From assembly GCA_001600175.1 (NCBI GenBank), contig BCJC01000002.1:1122318-1186317 (forward strand): 64,000 bases of DNA. Direction: 5' to 3'. Of this stretch, positions 35,381 through 47,007 are shown piece after piece; position 1 is the stretch's first letter; each line of letters begins with the position of its first letter. This DNA comes from Erythrobasidium yunnanense. Taxonomy: Eukaryota > Basidiomycota > Cystobasidiomycetes > Erythrobasidiales > Erythrobasidiaceae. The notes beneath the pieces were generated by a model. That model was not told the origin of the DNA. It was given only the letters and a program-made list of their open reading frames with translations, and did no database searches. A program made the position numbers and the translations under genes.

Positions 35381-38300
35381 TTACTCATCATCAGCGTCAT
35401 CGGCATCCCCATCATCCTCGTCTTCCGAAACTTCCAAGCCTGCAGCACGCATCTTTGCCTTGTCAGCTTTCCTTTTCCCGCTCAACTCCTCTAATAGGAC
35501 GAGAAGATCTTCTTGTTCCTGATCCTTCTCTTCTGGCTCCTCGCGGGGTGCCTCTGTCTTGCTTGATGCTTCTTGCGCTTTACGTTCTTCCTCCTTTGCT
35601 AGCCAGTCAGACTTCTCACGCTCTGCACGCTGCTTCTCCTCTTCAAGATTCTTGTTCGCTTCTTCCACACTCTTCTTCAAGCCTGCATTGTCACTCTGCA
35701 GAGTCGATAATTGGCTGATCAGACGAGCTATTTCTCTGTTTAGCGTCTCTCGTTCCTCTTCTTGCTCAGATGACATGTCGACTAATCGCTGTCGTAGATC
35801 ATCCATCTCTTTCTTCTGATCCGTGACGGTATTCCGCAGGCTGAAGATAAGCTCAAGCGATTCGGTCGAGTCTCCACCTTTGCTTCTAGTCATGTCGGAG
35901 GCACCAGGATCCATGAGGATGGCTCGCTGCACCGATACTATCGAGGGAGAATATCAGCAATTAGATTGGCGCAAGATCGAGACAACCCACAATAGTTGTT
36001 CTTCAGGAATTCGACGAAAGACCAATCGAACCAGACGCCATCTTCATCTCCGTACTCTCCTTCATCCGACATCTCAAGCACATCAGGTCCTACATTCTTG
36101 AACCGTACATCCTCCCTCAGGCGCAAGATCCGGTTTGCGAAAACGTCTGGCCCGACTCGACTTTGTAGGATCGGATGTAGTGTCGCTCGAGTGACGGAGC
36201 CTGGCTCGCGGTTGTATTCGTATACTATCCCTAGAAGGAAGGCACAAAGACCTTGGACGACGCTGTCGACGCCGGAAGTTTGCGTGATCGGTTGGATCAG
36301 CTATTGAACAAGTCAGTCGGAGCCACGGTCCTGGAAAGAAGCTTAGGCTTACCACCTGTAGGTTGGATCCCTCGCTTAAGAACTCTCTCACACTCCTCGG
36401 CGACTCGTACATCCAGACGCAGAGTACGATCAGGTAACCAACCATGACTCTCGACCACTCTCCCAGTAATTGGAAGTGGGTTCCAGCACTTTGTCCCACT
36501 GCGCCTGCCGTCGTAGCTGCTAATTGATTCTGTTCCCTTTGCGCCATCATCAGGTTGCCAACTACTATATGTACGAGACCTATCCGGTCATCGTCTTCTG
36601 CTTCAGCAGTATCTCCCGCATTGGAAGGTGCTCTATTACCAGCATCTACAGAAGAACGAGCGGAGGCATGACCTGCTGTTGCGGAAGGAGGTGGGAGGGA
36701 GGGAACAGGTGAAGCACGTGGATCTGCGGTGCTTTCACTGATCTTGACTTCTCGAGCAACACGTTTACAAGCTTCGGTGTTAGACAATAAGTGGCAGAAG
36801 AGAAGACATGAATAGAGGGTAGCGTGGGCATCAAAGGGATCGGACGGAGAAGCGGTTGGGAGAGTCTTCAAGCCGGCCAGCAGTAATGAGCCGGCTGATT
36901 GTGAGGAGTTCGCTGCACAGGATCAAGTCAGCCTCGTGTCATGGTCATTCCGCGGTCTTCTACGTACTTGAAGCGGAACTTGACATGCCAGTCACTATCG
37001 AGACTTGCGCATCGGGATTACCTACGACGTAGCCCTGTAGATCGCTTCATCAGACAGGAACCAAGTTTGTGACAAGTTTCCATACTTCAAATGCGCGCAC
37101 AGCCGCCGCCCTCAGACGCAAGCTTTCCCGCTCATTCGGGTCAATATCGCTACCCGGCTCTCCCTCAATCGCCATCCCCACCAGCGCAAGTACGGCACTA
37201 ACAGGCTGTGCTCTCTGCCACGTCCTATCTTGCGGCTCGTACGGGTTTCTGGGGTCGACAGGGTTCTGCATCGGTATGAGCGGACAGACGGACAGCGCAG
37301 AAAGGAAATCTTGGTTGTCAGGTGAAGAGGAAAGAATGTCGGCTAATGTATTGAGAGCGAGTGTCTTGAGTGATGGAGGGGCGGTGGAAGCTAGAGCTAA
37401 TTCTATCATGCAGTGCGTCAGGCCTGCAGCTAGAAGCGCCCGCTGATTCTGAGCACGTCCCTCGCCTGCTCCTGTCATGAGTGTTCTGATCAGGTGGAGC
37501 ACCATCTGCGCGTTAATGGTCTTCTGTTGAGCCCACTCTTGGAAGGCAAAGGCATCGAGTGCTTGATTCGCTTCCATTGTGCTTGGATTGATAAGGATAG
37601 TAGAGGGCGGGAAGAGCAGCATAGGCGTGAGTTGAGGTATACATGATGTTTCGCGGAAGTAGTTCTGCCCAAGCATTAGCATTAGTCTGGATGGAGAGCC
37701 GATAAACAATTAGGCAAATATACCTGATTCGACACGTTATACCGCAGCAAGCCTGCTACGCCCGACAAGCAGTCTTGGACTACGATACCGCCAGATGCGA
37801 TACCGCCTTCAGAGTTGATTATGTGGAACAGCCTGTCGAATGCGCCTTCAAAAGCCACGATCTTCTGTATCTCTGCATTCGTACTGAGTAACGATATGAA
37901 GAGTAACAATCCTTCATTTCTTATGATCTCCCTCTTGTCGTCTAGGACTTCTACCAAGCGGCCTGATCCTCCGGGTGCTTTCAGCACGTATTTCTGGACT
38001 ACGTCTGGCCGGTTCGCAAGCAGAGTTCCCAAGAGTTGCAGAGAGAAGAAGCGAACGTAGAACTGCTCTTTGCCGAGGAGGAAGAGTAGGGCATGTAGAG
38101 GAGACTCTAGCGAGAGGAACCGGTCAGTGTTTCTCAGTCCAGGCCCAGGTTCGCGCGAGTGTTGCTGTAGATACGTGAATTCAGCTCTACGTACATAAGT
38201 TGTGTGCCGTGAACGCACCTTTCCCTCTTGCGCCTCGTCGACTTCGCATAGCAGATTGAGGGTTTCCAGCACGGCTTTCGCGGTCTCGAGGTCTTCGGGT

Positions 38301-38652
38301 GCATCACGTTCGAGCATAGTGAGCAGTATAGGTACAGCAGCCTGTCCGACGTCCTGTGGATTCGCACGAACATTGCGGCGTCAGTTCCCAGGACCGTCAA
38401 TCCAGCAGACCCAGCCAGCAGCAATGATGCTGCGCGACGCCAACGCACGCCTTTCCAGTCTCTGCTCAGTCCTTTCAAGCCAAGTAGAGCAGCGCGCCTG
38501 TCTTCTGGCTGCGTCGAGTTGGCCAGCCGGTCGCATAGCTTGTCGATAGTTTCGCTGGCTGACTGCTTCCCTCCCGTCGGGCCTTGCAGCTGCTTGTACG
38601 ACGTCGCAGCGCTCTTCGTCACGCTCGACGCCAAAGAAGTAAGGAAACTCAT
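35381..38652 (-). CDS. USO1: Uso1/p115 vesicle tethering factor
   Basis: Golgin-like tether for ER-to-Golgi COPII vesicles. The start MSFLTSLASSVTKSAATSY is at 38652. The armadillo-like globular head follows: SETIDKLCDRLANSTQPEDR, RRAALLGLKGLSRDWK, ETLNLLCEVDEA, and ESPLHALLFLLGKEQFYVRF (about 38060-38110), DKREIIRNEGLLLFISLLS, QDCLSGVAGLLRYNVSNQ and QRALLAAGLTHCMIELALA. The C-terminal exon (35381-35932) has a coiled coil (MDDLRQRLVDMSSEQEEERE) and ends in the family's acidic tail (SEDEDDGDADDADDE). The coiled coil is short relative to yeast Uso1 and closer in length to animal p115. Several introns, all short. Confidence 0.93.
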
Positions 38653-39108
38653 GGCGCTCTGCTCGGGAGTGGGAGTCCAGGCAAGATGCAACTTAAAGTC
38701 AGAAACCATATCAAAGCTTCAGATGTATGAGATTAGCTTTCTGGATTGACAGCTGTTTGAAGGAGCTACTACAGGCTAGCTTTCGAACGATGTAGCTTGT
38801 AGTCAGAAAGACACGGCACGTGCAGCTGTAGGTACGCGAGAACGGACGAAACATTGCTTGAAACGAGATAGCCTGCGACTGATGTGGCCAGCACTATGGG
38901 TACAGCGTGACTGCAGTAAGGAAGAAAAGCCGGCTATAAGAGGATATAAAGTAGGAAGTGGTACAAGAAGTTCAGAAGGGATGGCGGCAGAAGGGAGAAA
39001 GTACAGTTATCTCCACTGATCATGTCGTGCGTATACTGAGAATGTCCATGTAGAGGAAGCGTTGCGACGGAAATACCAAGAAAAGAGGGTGGGGTATATA
39101 TACGGTGA
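38653..39108. other. Intergenic region upstream of USO1
   Basis: About 455 bp between USO1 (minus) and the 3' end of the Bud4/anillin-like gene (minus). It should contain the USO1 promoter. No gene is seen. Confidence 0.5.
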
Positions 39109-42100
39109 CTACTTCCTGTTTGCTTCGGAGACGCGTTGGCGTTCCTTGTTTGCAGCATGCAGAGTCTGCGCCCAGAGGGGCGGAACACTCGTAGAGCGCT
39201 TCGACTTTCCGACAACACTGCGGAGAGCGGCAACCCATCGAGTCTTGTCAGCTGCATTGTCCGCGAAGAAGTCAATCGTGCCTTCGTCTTCGAAGATGAG
39301 CTTGAATGCGTGTGGTCTGGCTGAGAAAGGATCATCTTCGTCATCCATTGAGCGCGTTCGACGATGTGCGGTCGTGGCTGTCGCGACTGTGTTTGGAGTA
39401 GCTGGACCAGCTTTGGAAGAGATGGCAGTGTGAGGTGTAGGTGGTAGATCTGGCTCGTCTGGATCCTCGACGCCCGTGGCTATCGAAAGGTCAATGACCG
39501 CGTGCGCTTTGTGTGTCACCTCGTTGAAGGCGATCAAGCGAGATCCTTTCAGTCGGAGAGTTCGCCGACGCGGTACCTGCATAATTACTTCAGTACTCGG
39601 TCACTATCTGCTATCATTGAATAACTCACCTTGCAGTCCGCTCCCTGCTGCGTGAGGACGCCCTCGAAGAAGCTCTTATCGTATCGCTCCACGTCCTTTA
39701 GACCAGTCAAGCATTCCTCAATACTCTGCGGTAGCTCACTAATCGGGATCTCTGGCATGGGCGGGATATAGAAGAGATGTAGCTCGACCATGGCTATATC
39801 CTTCATGCCTCTTCTAGCTCCTAAAGCCGGTTGACACGCATATAGCTTGACGAGCTTTGTTCCAAGACAGTCTGATAGGATATCAGATGCTTTCAAGTGG
39901 TATGTTGCAATATCATCCTTGTTGTTGATGTATTCAAGAATAGGAGGTGGGTTGTATGCGCTTTGCTGAGGAGGAATTGGAGAGGGAGCCATATCGAGGC
40001 GAGAAGAAGGACGAGAATCCATTCTGTCCTTGTTCTTGCGGGGTGAGCCAAGCAACTTTTGCAGACCTGCACGGAAACCTCCGGATGCAGAATTGGAATG
40101 CATATGCCGAGGTCTGGTAGGTGAAGCAGGTGCTACTTGTTGCATTTGCGGCTGAACACGAGGTGGCTGTAGATGCGAGTCCTTTCGGATCTTAAAGGAC
40201 AGGGTCATTTCCAGCTTCTCATCCGCGACGCTGCGAGCAATTGTATCAGCAATGGGAGTCAGCTTAACAATGTGTGTGTACGTACAGCTCGAACTCGGAA
40301 GCAATGTTGACGGCATTGACTGATTTCTCCGAGACGATCTTGGCATACGGTGTCTGGACTAGATTCTTGTGATTTGCAAGCGTGCAAGCGACATAGGTAG
40401 GCTGCGAAGGTATCGGCAGAGAATTGCTCAAGAAGAGCTTTCCGACTATAGAGTAGGCAGCGTTAGTCTGAGCAAAAGCATAGATTTGGCTTCTTCGCGC
40501 ACCTTTGACGAAGAGACTGCCGGCTCTCTTCTCCTTGCGAGTCGCACTCGTCTGCTTGTACTCTCGGATATGCGAACGATGCTCGTGCTGTTGATATACT
40601 ACATTCAGGCCGTGGATCCACAGCATATCAGATAATGACTGTCACTCACCAGATCAGAAGGCCGCTTGATCTTCTTCCACGCTTTACCATTGTCTACATC
40701 TCCTGCGCTTCCGATCGTGGAGACTTTACTATCTTCAGGTTTTGCATAAGCGACTGAGCCTCTGAACTGCTCTCTGATTCGATAGCCGCGCTGCAATTGA
40801 CAGAGCATCAGTATTGACCAGCCTTAAAAAGGATAAAGAGCGCACCTCGTAGTCGTCAATGACGCTGTTGAGAGCCTGCCCGATGCCTGGTCCGAATGCA
40901 TCGCCTTGTAATTGCAGTGGTGCTTGCAATTTCGAAGCACTATGAGGTGCAGTCTGAGGTCTCGTAGACATGCCCAGCGGTGTCGAGGCGCGCTAGAACA
41001 GGCACACACGTCAGTATGTCTCGCGATTCCTTTAAGACTATCTACATACTGCAACTTCAGCTTTCTTATCATCTTTCAGCTCCTCCAGATTTGCATCTCC
41101 CGTGGATAAGCTTCTTCTTCTTCCCGCCGGTCTGCTAGGCAAGTCTCCCTTCCTCATCGCCGCCTGCTGCATGATTTCAATCCCCTTATATTGCACACCC
41201 TTCCCATTCCCATTTCCATTTCCATTCGAAATCTCCGTATCTGCCGTCTCGTACGTCGTAGTCGAATGCCCGCTGGACGAGCTGTTCGATCTTGCGCGTC
41301 CCATGCTTGGCGCTTGTAAAGTATCTGTGTCGGCATCGCGCGTCTCGCGCATAAGACGATCGAGCGCAGACTCGGGCTCGGAAGAAGCTGAATGGGGGGA
41401 AGGACGTGCTTTCACGGGCGAGGGAGGTAGGGGAGATGGTGTACGTGTGCGTAAGGTTGGTAGTTGCTCTGAGGAAATCTTGACGGGTGGAGGAGCAGGA
41501 CGGGCAGAAATAGCTTTAGAAGGACCTGAACGTGCGATCTTACTACTGTTTCCACTATTACTACTGCTGCTGCCTGGCAAATTCGAGATATCAGGTAAGT
41601 CGGAAGGAGTAGTGATGATTGAGCCATTGGGCGGTGTAGACGCTAGAGGCGTAGACTGGCTTAGAGAAGCCAATTTATGACCCGGCTTCTTGCGCAGGCT
41701 AGACATGACTTCTTCAGGCGTCAACCTCGGTCGAGGGGAGATGGATCGCTCCAGTCCTCCTATTATCTCCGTAGTGTCTGGCGTACTATCAAGTATCTCC
41801 TCCTTGATGATAGATTGTACTTTGATTTCCGTCTTCTTCTCCATCATCAAGACAGAAGCGCGCTTGACGGACTCTTTTCGAGCAAGACGCATCTCTTCTG
41901 ATGACAAGAGAGGCGAGCTCGAGAAATCCATATCCATCAACGAGTATTGCGAGTCTTCCGCCTTCAAGAGCATATTTGGCACAGCAGGCGTGTCGTCCTG
42001 CTGGGGTGTATCGTTTCTAGAAGCTGGGAGAAGAGCCACAGGCGGAGGAGGAAGGGGTCTTCTCGACGCGCTTCCTGCAAAATTCAACGCTTGAGGCGTA

Positions 42101-43950
42101 GACAAGTCCGATGCTAGACTGCTCGATCCAGCAGAGCTATGCGGAGTCCGAATGTATCCAAAGTCTCTAGCAAAGATATCGTTCTTCGATCCCATAGTAG
42201 CAGTGGTTTCGAGCGTTGCAGAATCGATTCGGTCAATCAAGCTTCGGACTTCGTCTTCCCCGTCGTAGGAGGATAAAGAGTTGTCGGGCTGTTGTTCGAT
42301 GATGCTCGCTGCTTCTGACATGATTGACATGTCTCTCGTCATATGGCCACCTGAATGAGGTGTAGATGCATGGATCGTGTATTCCTCTTCTTGTTGATGA
42401 GAAGCTTCAGGCTCGGCTGATGAATGTCGGTAGTTATCGTAGTATTCCTCGTCTTCCTGCTCGTACGCCTCGTACGCAGGCATAGGCTGTCTAGCAGATG
42501 AATCTTCCTCTTCATCCGTATATTGCCCTCCGTCGTCCATGTTCAAAGAATTACTGCTCGCAGCACTGGAGCGCCGAGACTCTCCATCTTCCGTCTCTAC
42601 ATCATACTCGCAGACTTCTTCCACCTCAGCCCATTTCACAGACTTGCGAGATGCTTTCCTCTCGAGATTGGCTTCCGTCAAATCTTGCTGTTGGATGGGT
42701 AGATCATCGTCGGTGTAGTCGTCTGCTAGCTGTTCAACAGGGTCGGAAGACTGCTGTGCTTGAGCGTGTAGATCGGTATAGGAAGGTGCTCGAGGGCCTA
42801 GCATCTGCTTGGACCCTCGTCTGGGCAGGGACATGGATGAAGTCTGAGGTGAAGCCGTCTCTGCTGAACCTCCATTGCTTGTATGAGGGAACGGCGAATT
42901 TGGCATGGAATGAAAGCTGTTGATGGAGCTGATGCTACTTGTCTGTCGATGTGTCATCGGAACAGAGGAAACATTTTGCTGTTGCTGCAGGAAAGGACTG
43001 CTAGAGACAGAACCTCTGTTTCCCAAAGTAGTCACGCTTGGCCTGCCCTTACGCGGTCTGAAAGCTGTGCTGGGGCTTTCAGCGACATCTGGCGAGGAGT
43101 CTGCACCGAATTCGCGTCCCAGATCAGGCGTAGGAAGACCTGGAACACCGCTGATGCTGGACGACGTGACTTCTCTTGCTGGAGGAGCGCCTATCATCTG
43201 CATCTCCTCATTGAAGCGTGTTGCAGGAGACAGTGTCTCGGCTTCCTGCTTGGCCGGCGCAAGGTGAGAAGTGATAGCAGGATTGAGATTCTCTACATCG
43301 CTGTTCTGCCTGCGGTGCGGTAGACGAGAAATGAAGGAATGGGTGGTTGTAATCGCCACTGGAGAGCCTTGTTGTGATTTCGAGAGCAGCCCTAGACCAT
43401 GACGAGCAGGCGAAGAGGGTACTGATCCAGATGATGACCACTGTGATTGAGACTGTCTGAATGTATTGTTGATGTTATTGCCGGATGGATCGACCGGCGC
43501 GAAAGGTTTCCTTGTTGTTGATGTCGTTGGAGAGGCAGCGACATTGGCGAGAAAGGGCGAATTTGAGACTGCCTTCTTGTCTAGTACTTTGAAGCTTGCA
43601 CTCGACTTGCGTACGTTGTCCCTATTGCTGCCCGGCGGCATGTCGAATTTGTCAATGATGGCTTCAAATGGGGATCCCGTATCGAGGCTGCTGGCAGAGT
43701 CGGACGAAGGATTGGCCTGCATTGCAGCGCTACTGGGCTGCTGTTGTTTCGCACGGAAACTCAGTGGAGCAAACACTCCTGCTGCGATTGTACCCGTATT
43801 CTGACTGCTCCCACTCCATCCCCTCGTGCTCCTGCTCTTGATCTGCTCCCTTGATAGCGCTGGTGAGGACGGTGCTGCCATGCTGGGACTGACTGGCGCT
43901 TGCATCGTCGTCGTAGAGTCGGGCGGCGCTTCCAGCAGCGCAGAAGTCAT
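39109..43950 (-). CDS. BUD4: Bud4/anillin-like protein with C-terminal PH domain
   Basis: Cortical septum and bud-neck protein of the Bud4/Mid2/anillin type, linking septins, Rho GTPases and the actomyosin ring. A 2.9 kb first exon (from 43950) encodes a Ser/Thr/Pro-rich disordered region. Several smaller exons follow, with an anillin-homology segment (KLEMTLSFKIRKDSHL; LSDCLGTKLVKLYACQPALG; FEGVLTQQGADCK) and a PH domain in the last exon (RRRTLRLKGSRLIAFNEVTH, then HAFKLIFEDEGTIDFFADNA and RWVAALRSVV). It ends SEANRK at 39109. A GN-repeat (about 41202-41226) is coded by a TTTCCA-like hexanucleotide repeat. Overall layout (long disordered N-terminus, anillin-homology, PH) matches fungal Bud4 or Mid1-like proteins; orthology to a single yeast gene is inferred. 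Confidence 0.85.
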
Positions 43951-44604
43951 CCTTTAAAGGTGAGTGGTAGAAGTTCAAGCCGTGAAATTGCAGTCAAAGA
44001 TTCCAGAGGGAGGGAGTCTTGGTTTCGAACAAGGAAGCCTTCGTGCAGTCAGTCGGTCAATGGTCAAAGTCAAGCAAGACAGCTCCATCACTTCAGCAAA
44101 CAATTCAGTCGCGTCCTAGAGAGGCCTTGTTTTTCAGTCACGTGCAAAACCAGGATGTCATCGCAGAGCTCTCAAAAGAGTACTAGATAGCTATAGTAGC
44201 TTCAAGCAGCGCTCTATAGCCATGCATGTACAAGTCTGACTCGGAGCGGCCCTCTATCCAGCTGTCCAATCTTTTTCTTCCAACCATGAGCTTCCAAGGG
44301 CTGTAATCAAGATTGTAGAGCTATGACTACGTAATGCTGAGTCCGCTACTCCGTCGCATTAACGTGATCATTGATGTATGCCCTCCTCGAGCCGGTGAAG
44401 CGGATGATCCAAAGCATCATGATCTTTCTTCCAGCACATTGCAGCTGAATGACCAGAGGGCGACGTCACGATGGTCCTGAGACAGGCCTCGAGTGATGAT
44501 GGGCCAGCTAGCTAGCCCGCTAGCTAGCGTGCTACTCCATTACTTTGCATCTCCCTTCCTGGCCGCAGTGAAGGATCCCTCGTTTGTTGCCTCGGCAATG
44601 CCAT
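43951..44604. other. Intergenic region with a palindromic repeat
   Basis: About 650 bp upstream of the Bud4-like gene and downstream of the 5-phosphatase gene. It holds the double GCTAGCTAGC motif listed separately. Nothing else is supported; an ORF on the plus strand (43900-44190) has no conserved features. Confidence 0.5.
44507..44528. repeat. Inverted/direct repeat of GCTAGCTAGC
   Basis: Two copies of the self-palindromic decamer GCTAGCTAGC separated by CC. The decamer also occurs at 14102-14111. It could form a small hairpin or be a paired binding site. It is about 80 bp past the 3' end of the 5-phosphatase gene and about 560 bp upstream of the Bud4-like start. Confidence 0.6.
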
Positions 44605-46711
44605 TCAAGTACCTTGGTCCTCTCCTCTTATTCCATCCAGAATAGCTTGCCGCTTCTTCTTGTCGACCACGGGAATGACCATCTTCAATCTTGCGATTAC
44701 GGGCTTATGATCCGACTCCTTCATCTCCCTAACATCTTTATACTCCTCACACTGCACCTTGGTTCCCTCTTCGAACGTCTTCCAGAGCACTCTATCCGTC
44801 CAAGCTGGTCTTCTGTCTTTCTCACTCGTGTCGTACTCATCGGATCCCCGATCGTATTTATACGTGCATGGAAACCCAATCTCACCTTCTTCGAATCCTT
44901 CCAACGCCAATGAAGCGCCCTGCGATAACTTGAGCTGATCGTGCGCTAGAAGAGGGGTGTATTGCTTTGAGGACAGAAGGTCCCGCACGCCTTCGGTCGT
45001 ATGGTTGAGACGGTAGTTGAGGTCCCCGAAAACAGTCAAGACATCACAGTCGACAGCTTTGATGAATGTAGTCCCGCTCTCGGAGATGTTCGTGAATGTT
45101 AACCGCTTCATGATATCTGAGATATCGGCATTCCGCCGCTGAGTCATGTCTTGGCCAGCTGCCAGGTGTGCATTCAAGAAGCATAGATACGTGTCATACA
45201 CCCTGTAGACGATCACTCATCAGATCGGAGCCTCATTCGTGGATTGGCAAAGCTGGCTTACCGCAGTCTGATCGCACACGCGCCTTTATTGCCCGCAAAA
45301 CCCGCCCAGCCCGTCATGACGCTTGCACTCTGTATATCTCCCATATTTAAGTTCTTCAGTATACTATCTTTCGCGAAAACCGCCATCCAGATACCAGCTA
45401 GCTGTTTGTGGTCGAGCAACGTATATTGGCTTCGCTTTTCTTCGGAAGGCTTATCGTCCGAGGCGGAGGTGAGAGTGGATTGTATGCCTTCAATCCAGCT
45501 TTCAGCAACAGAAGCATCGTGCTTGACTAGCACGACTTCTGGCCGGAGATCCATTTCTTGCAGTCTGCCAGGCTAGCTATATCAGCGCGATGCTGGACGG
45601 CTGCTTCAGTGCTGATCACTTACCCAACCACCACTAGATCCGGCTCGTGTTCTGGTCGAAGCCATGGCGCAAGATCCAGGTCGACGTTATAAAACTGTCC
45701 GTTGGCGTTATACGTGCATACATGGACGCTCATCTCCTGTACAGATGTGTACTCCTCCCTTCTTGCATGTAACCTTTCCTTTAGATTGGAGGACAGGTTG
45801 TCGTCTTCAGAAATGGCTATCGTACCACTTGGCTTCTCCACACTGGTTCTAGGCTGATTCGCCCCGCTTGCAAAGACAGACATGGCGCTAGGTGGACTCT
45901 TAGCATTCGATGAGCCGAGGAAATTGAAGGTCCCGAATGAAGAAGTCAAAGCTGGTATTCCTTCTATGGCTTTACTGCCATAAGACAGGAGGGAGGAAAT
46001 GGAGTCTTGACGATTTGGCTGCAGGATAGTGCCAGTAGCAGTCGCGGGACCTCGCCTTGTACTACTGGCAGGGTAGTTCTTGAGCCATGCGTGCGAAGAG
46101 CCATTTGGCGAGAAGACATGCTGCCCTGTCAGGCGAAATCAGCTGAGCACGTCAGTACTATACGCCTGAACATACGGGCCACTTCTTGTAGTCTACGACA
46201 TTCCTGCAATATATCCGTAGTCTTCGCTATCTCTGCGGTAGTGACTTCGATCGAATTATGCGATCCTCTGGCTGAGAAGGCTATTGAAAAGCCTGCGTTT
46301 GGTCCCTTCAGCCTTGACATGATTGTGTCTACGTCTATGTGACTAACTCATCTGCCTAGGCTCGCCAGCAGCTGCGAATGGATCATTGTGCTTCTGCTCG
46401 GCTTGCCGTATGTCTATCTCGAAATCTTGGTAGATGGGGCAGATGCCGGTAACTCCGGTCTTCCCAGAAACCGAAGTATCGCTATCTGTATTTCTGATCT
46501 CAGCGCAGTCTCCTGCTTGGAAGGCAAGCCAGGAAGACTGACCTGCTATCTCCACCAAGGCAGCTTCTTCGACCTCGTCTTCAACATTACTGATGACAGC
46601 GAGTATCGTGTAAGAAGGTGGGACAGAAGCTTCATCCAGAATGCGTGTAGCTAGCTTAAGGACTTCGGTTGAAGCTATGACGGAGGAGCATACTTGACTG
46701 GAATAAGACAT
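44605..46711 (-). CDS. Type II inositol polyphosphate 5-phosphatase
   Basis: Phosphatidylinositol 4,5-bisphosphate 5-phosphatase of the OCRL/INPP5B type. The start MSYSSQVCSSVIASTEVLK is at 46711. The N-terminal region (to about 46130) may hold a PH-like fold and lacks a clear signature. The catalytic domain begins near 45770 (VHVCTYNANGQ) and contains LVVVG (45620), MDLRPEVVLVKHDASVAE, MTGWAGFAGNKGACAIR (about 45270-45320), FLNAHLAAGQ, the catalytic FGDLNYRLNH (about 45010), PAWTDRVLW (about 44800) and SDHKPVIARL (about 44710). The protein stops shortly after the catalytic domain, without the ASH and RhoGAP-like domains of animal OCRL. It acts on endosomal, Golgi or plasma-membrane PIP2 in relatives. 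Divergent neighbour of PPG1. Confidence 0.9.
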
Positions 46712-47007
46712 GTCAGCGTTCGCTGGTACGGCGTATCTTGACTGACTTACTATATTCTTGCACCGTCACTCATCCTTCACCGGATTGTGATGGCCAGGCG
46801 TACTTGCTTGCTTGACCTTAGAACCACGCTCGCTTTTCGTGCTTTCTCGACACGATCACCGCGTCTGCGACTCTAACAAGAGATCTTAAGGACCTTGTAG
46901 ACCGGTAGAAGAAAGGCTTTGAGTCGAAGGCCTGGGCGACTTTCAGTGAGGTCTGGACAGACGGCCAGCGAGAAGAGCAGCAGCAGGGAGGGCAAGCAAG
47001 GAGGAGG
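46712..47007. promoter_or_regulatory. Divergent promoter region between 5-phosphatase gene and PPG1
   Basis: Only 296 bp separate the two divergent start codons, so the genes share a promoter region. No specific factor site is recognised. Confidence 0.5.

Noticed and set aside
40624-40632. Another ATCWGATAA GATA-type site
   Set aside because: It lies in or next to an intron of the Bud4-like gene, and about one match per window is expected by chance.
41102-41680. Plus-strand open frame of 192 codons inside the Bud4-like gene
   Set aside because: Antisense to a Ser/Pro-rich exon; no ordered features, no splice logic, and the minus strand clearly codes.
43900-44190. Plus-strand ORF of 96 codons upstream of the Bud4-like start
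   Set aside because: It overlaps the antisense of the first exon and the promoter, with biased composition and no motif.
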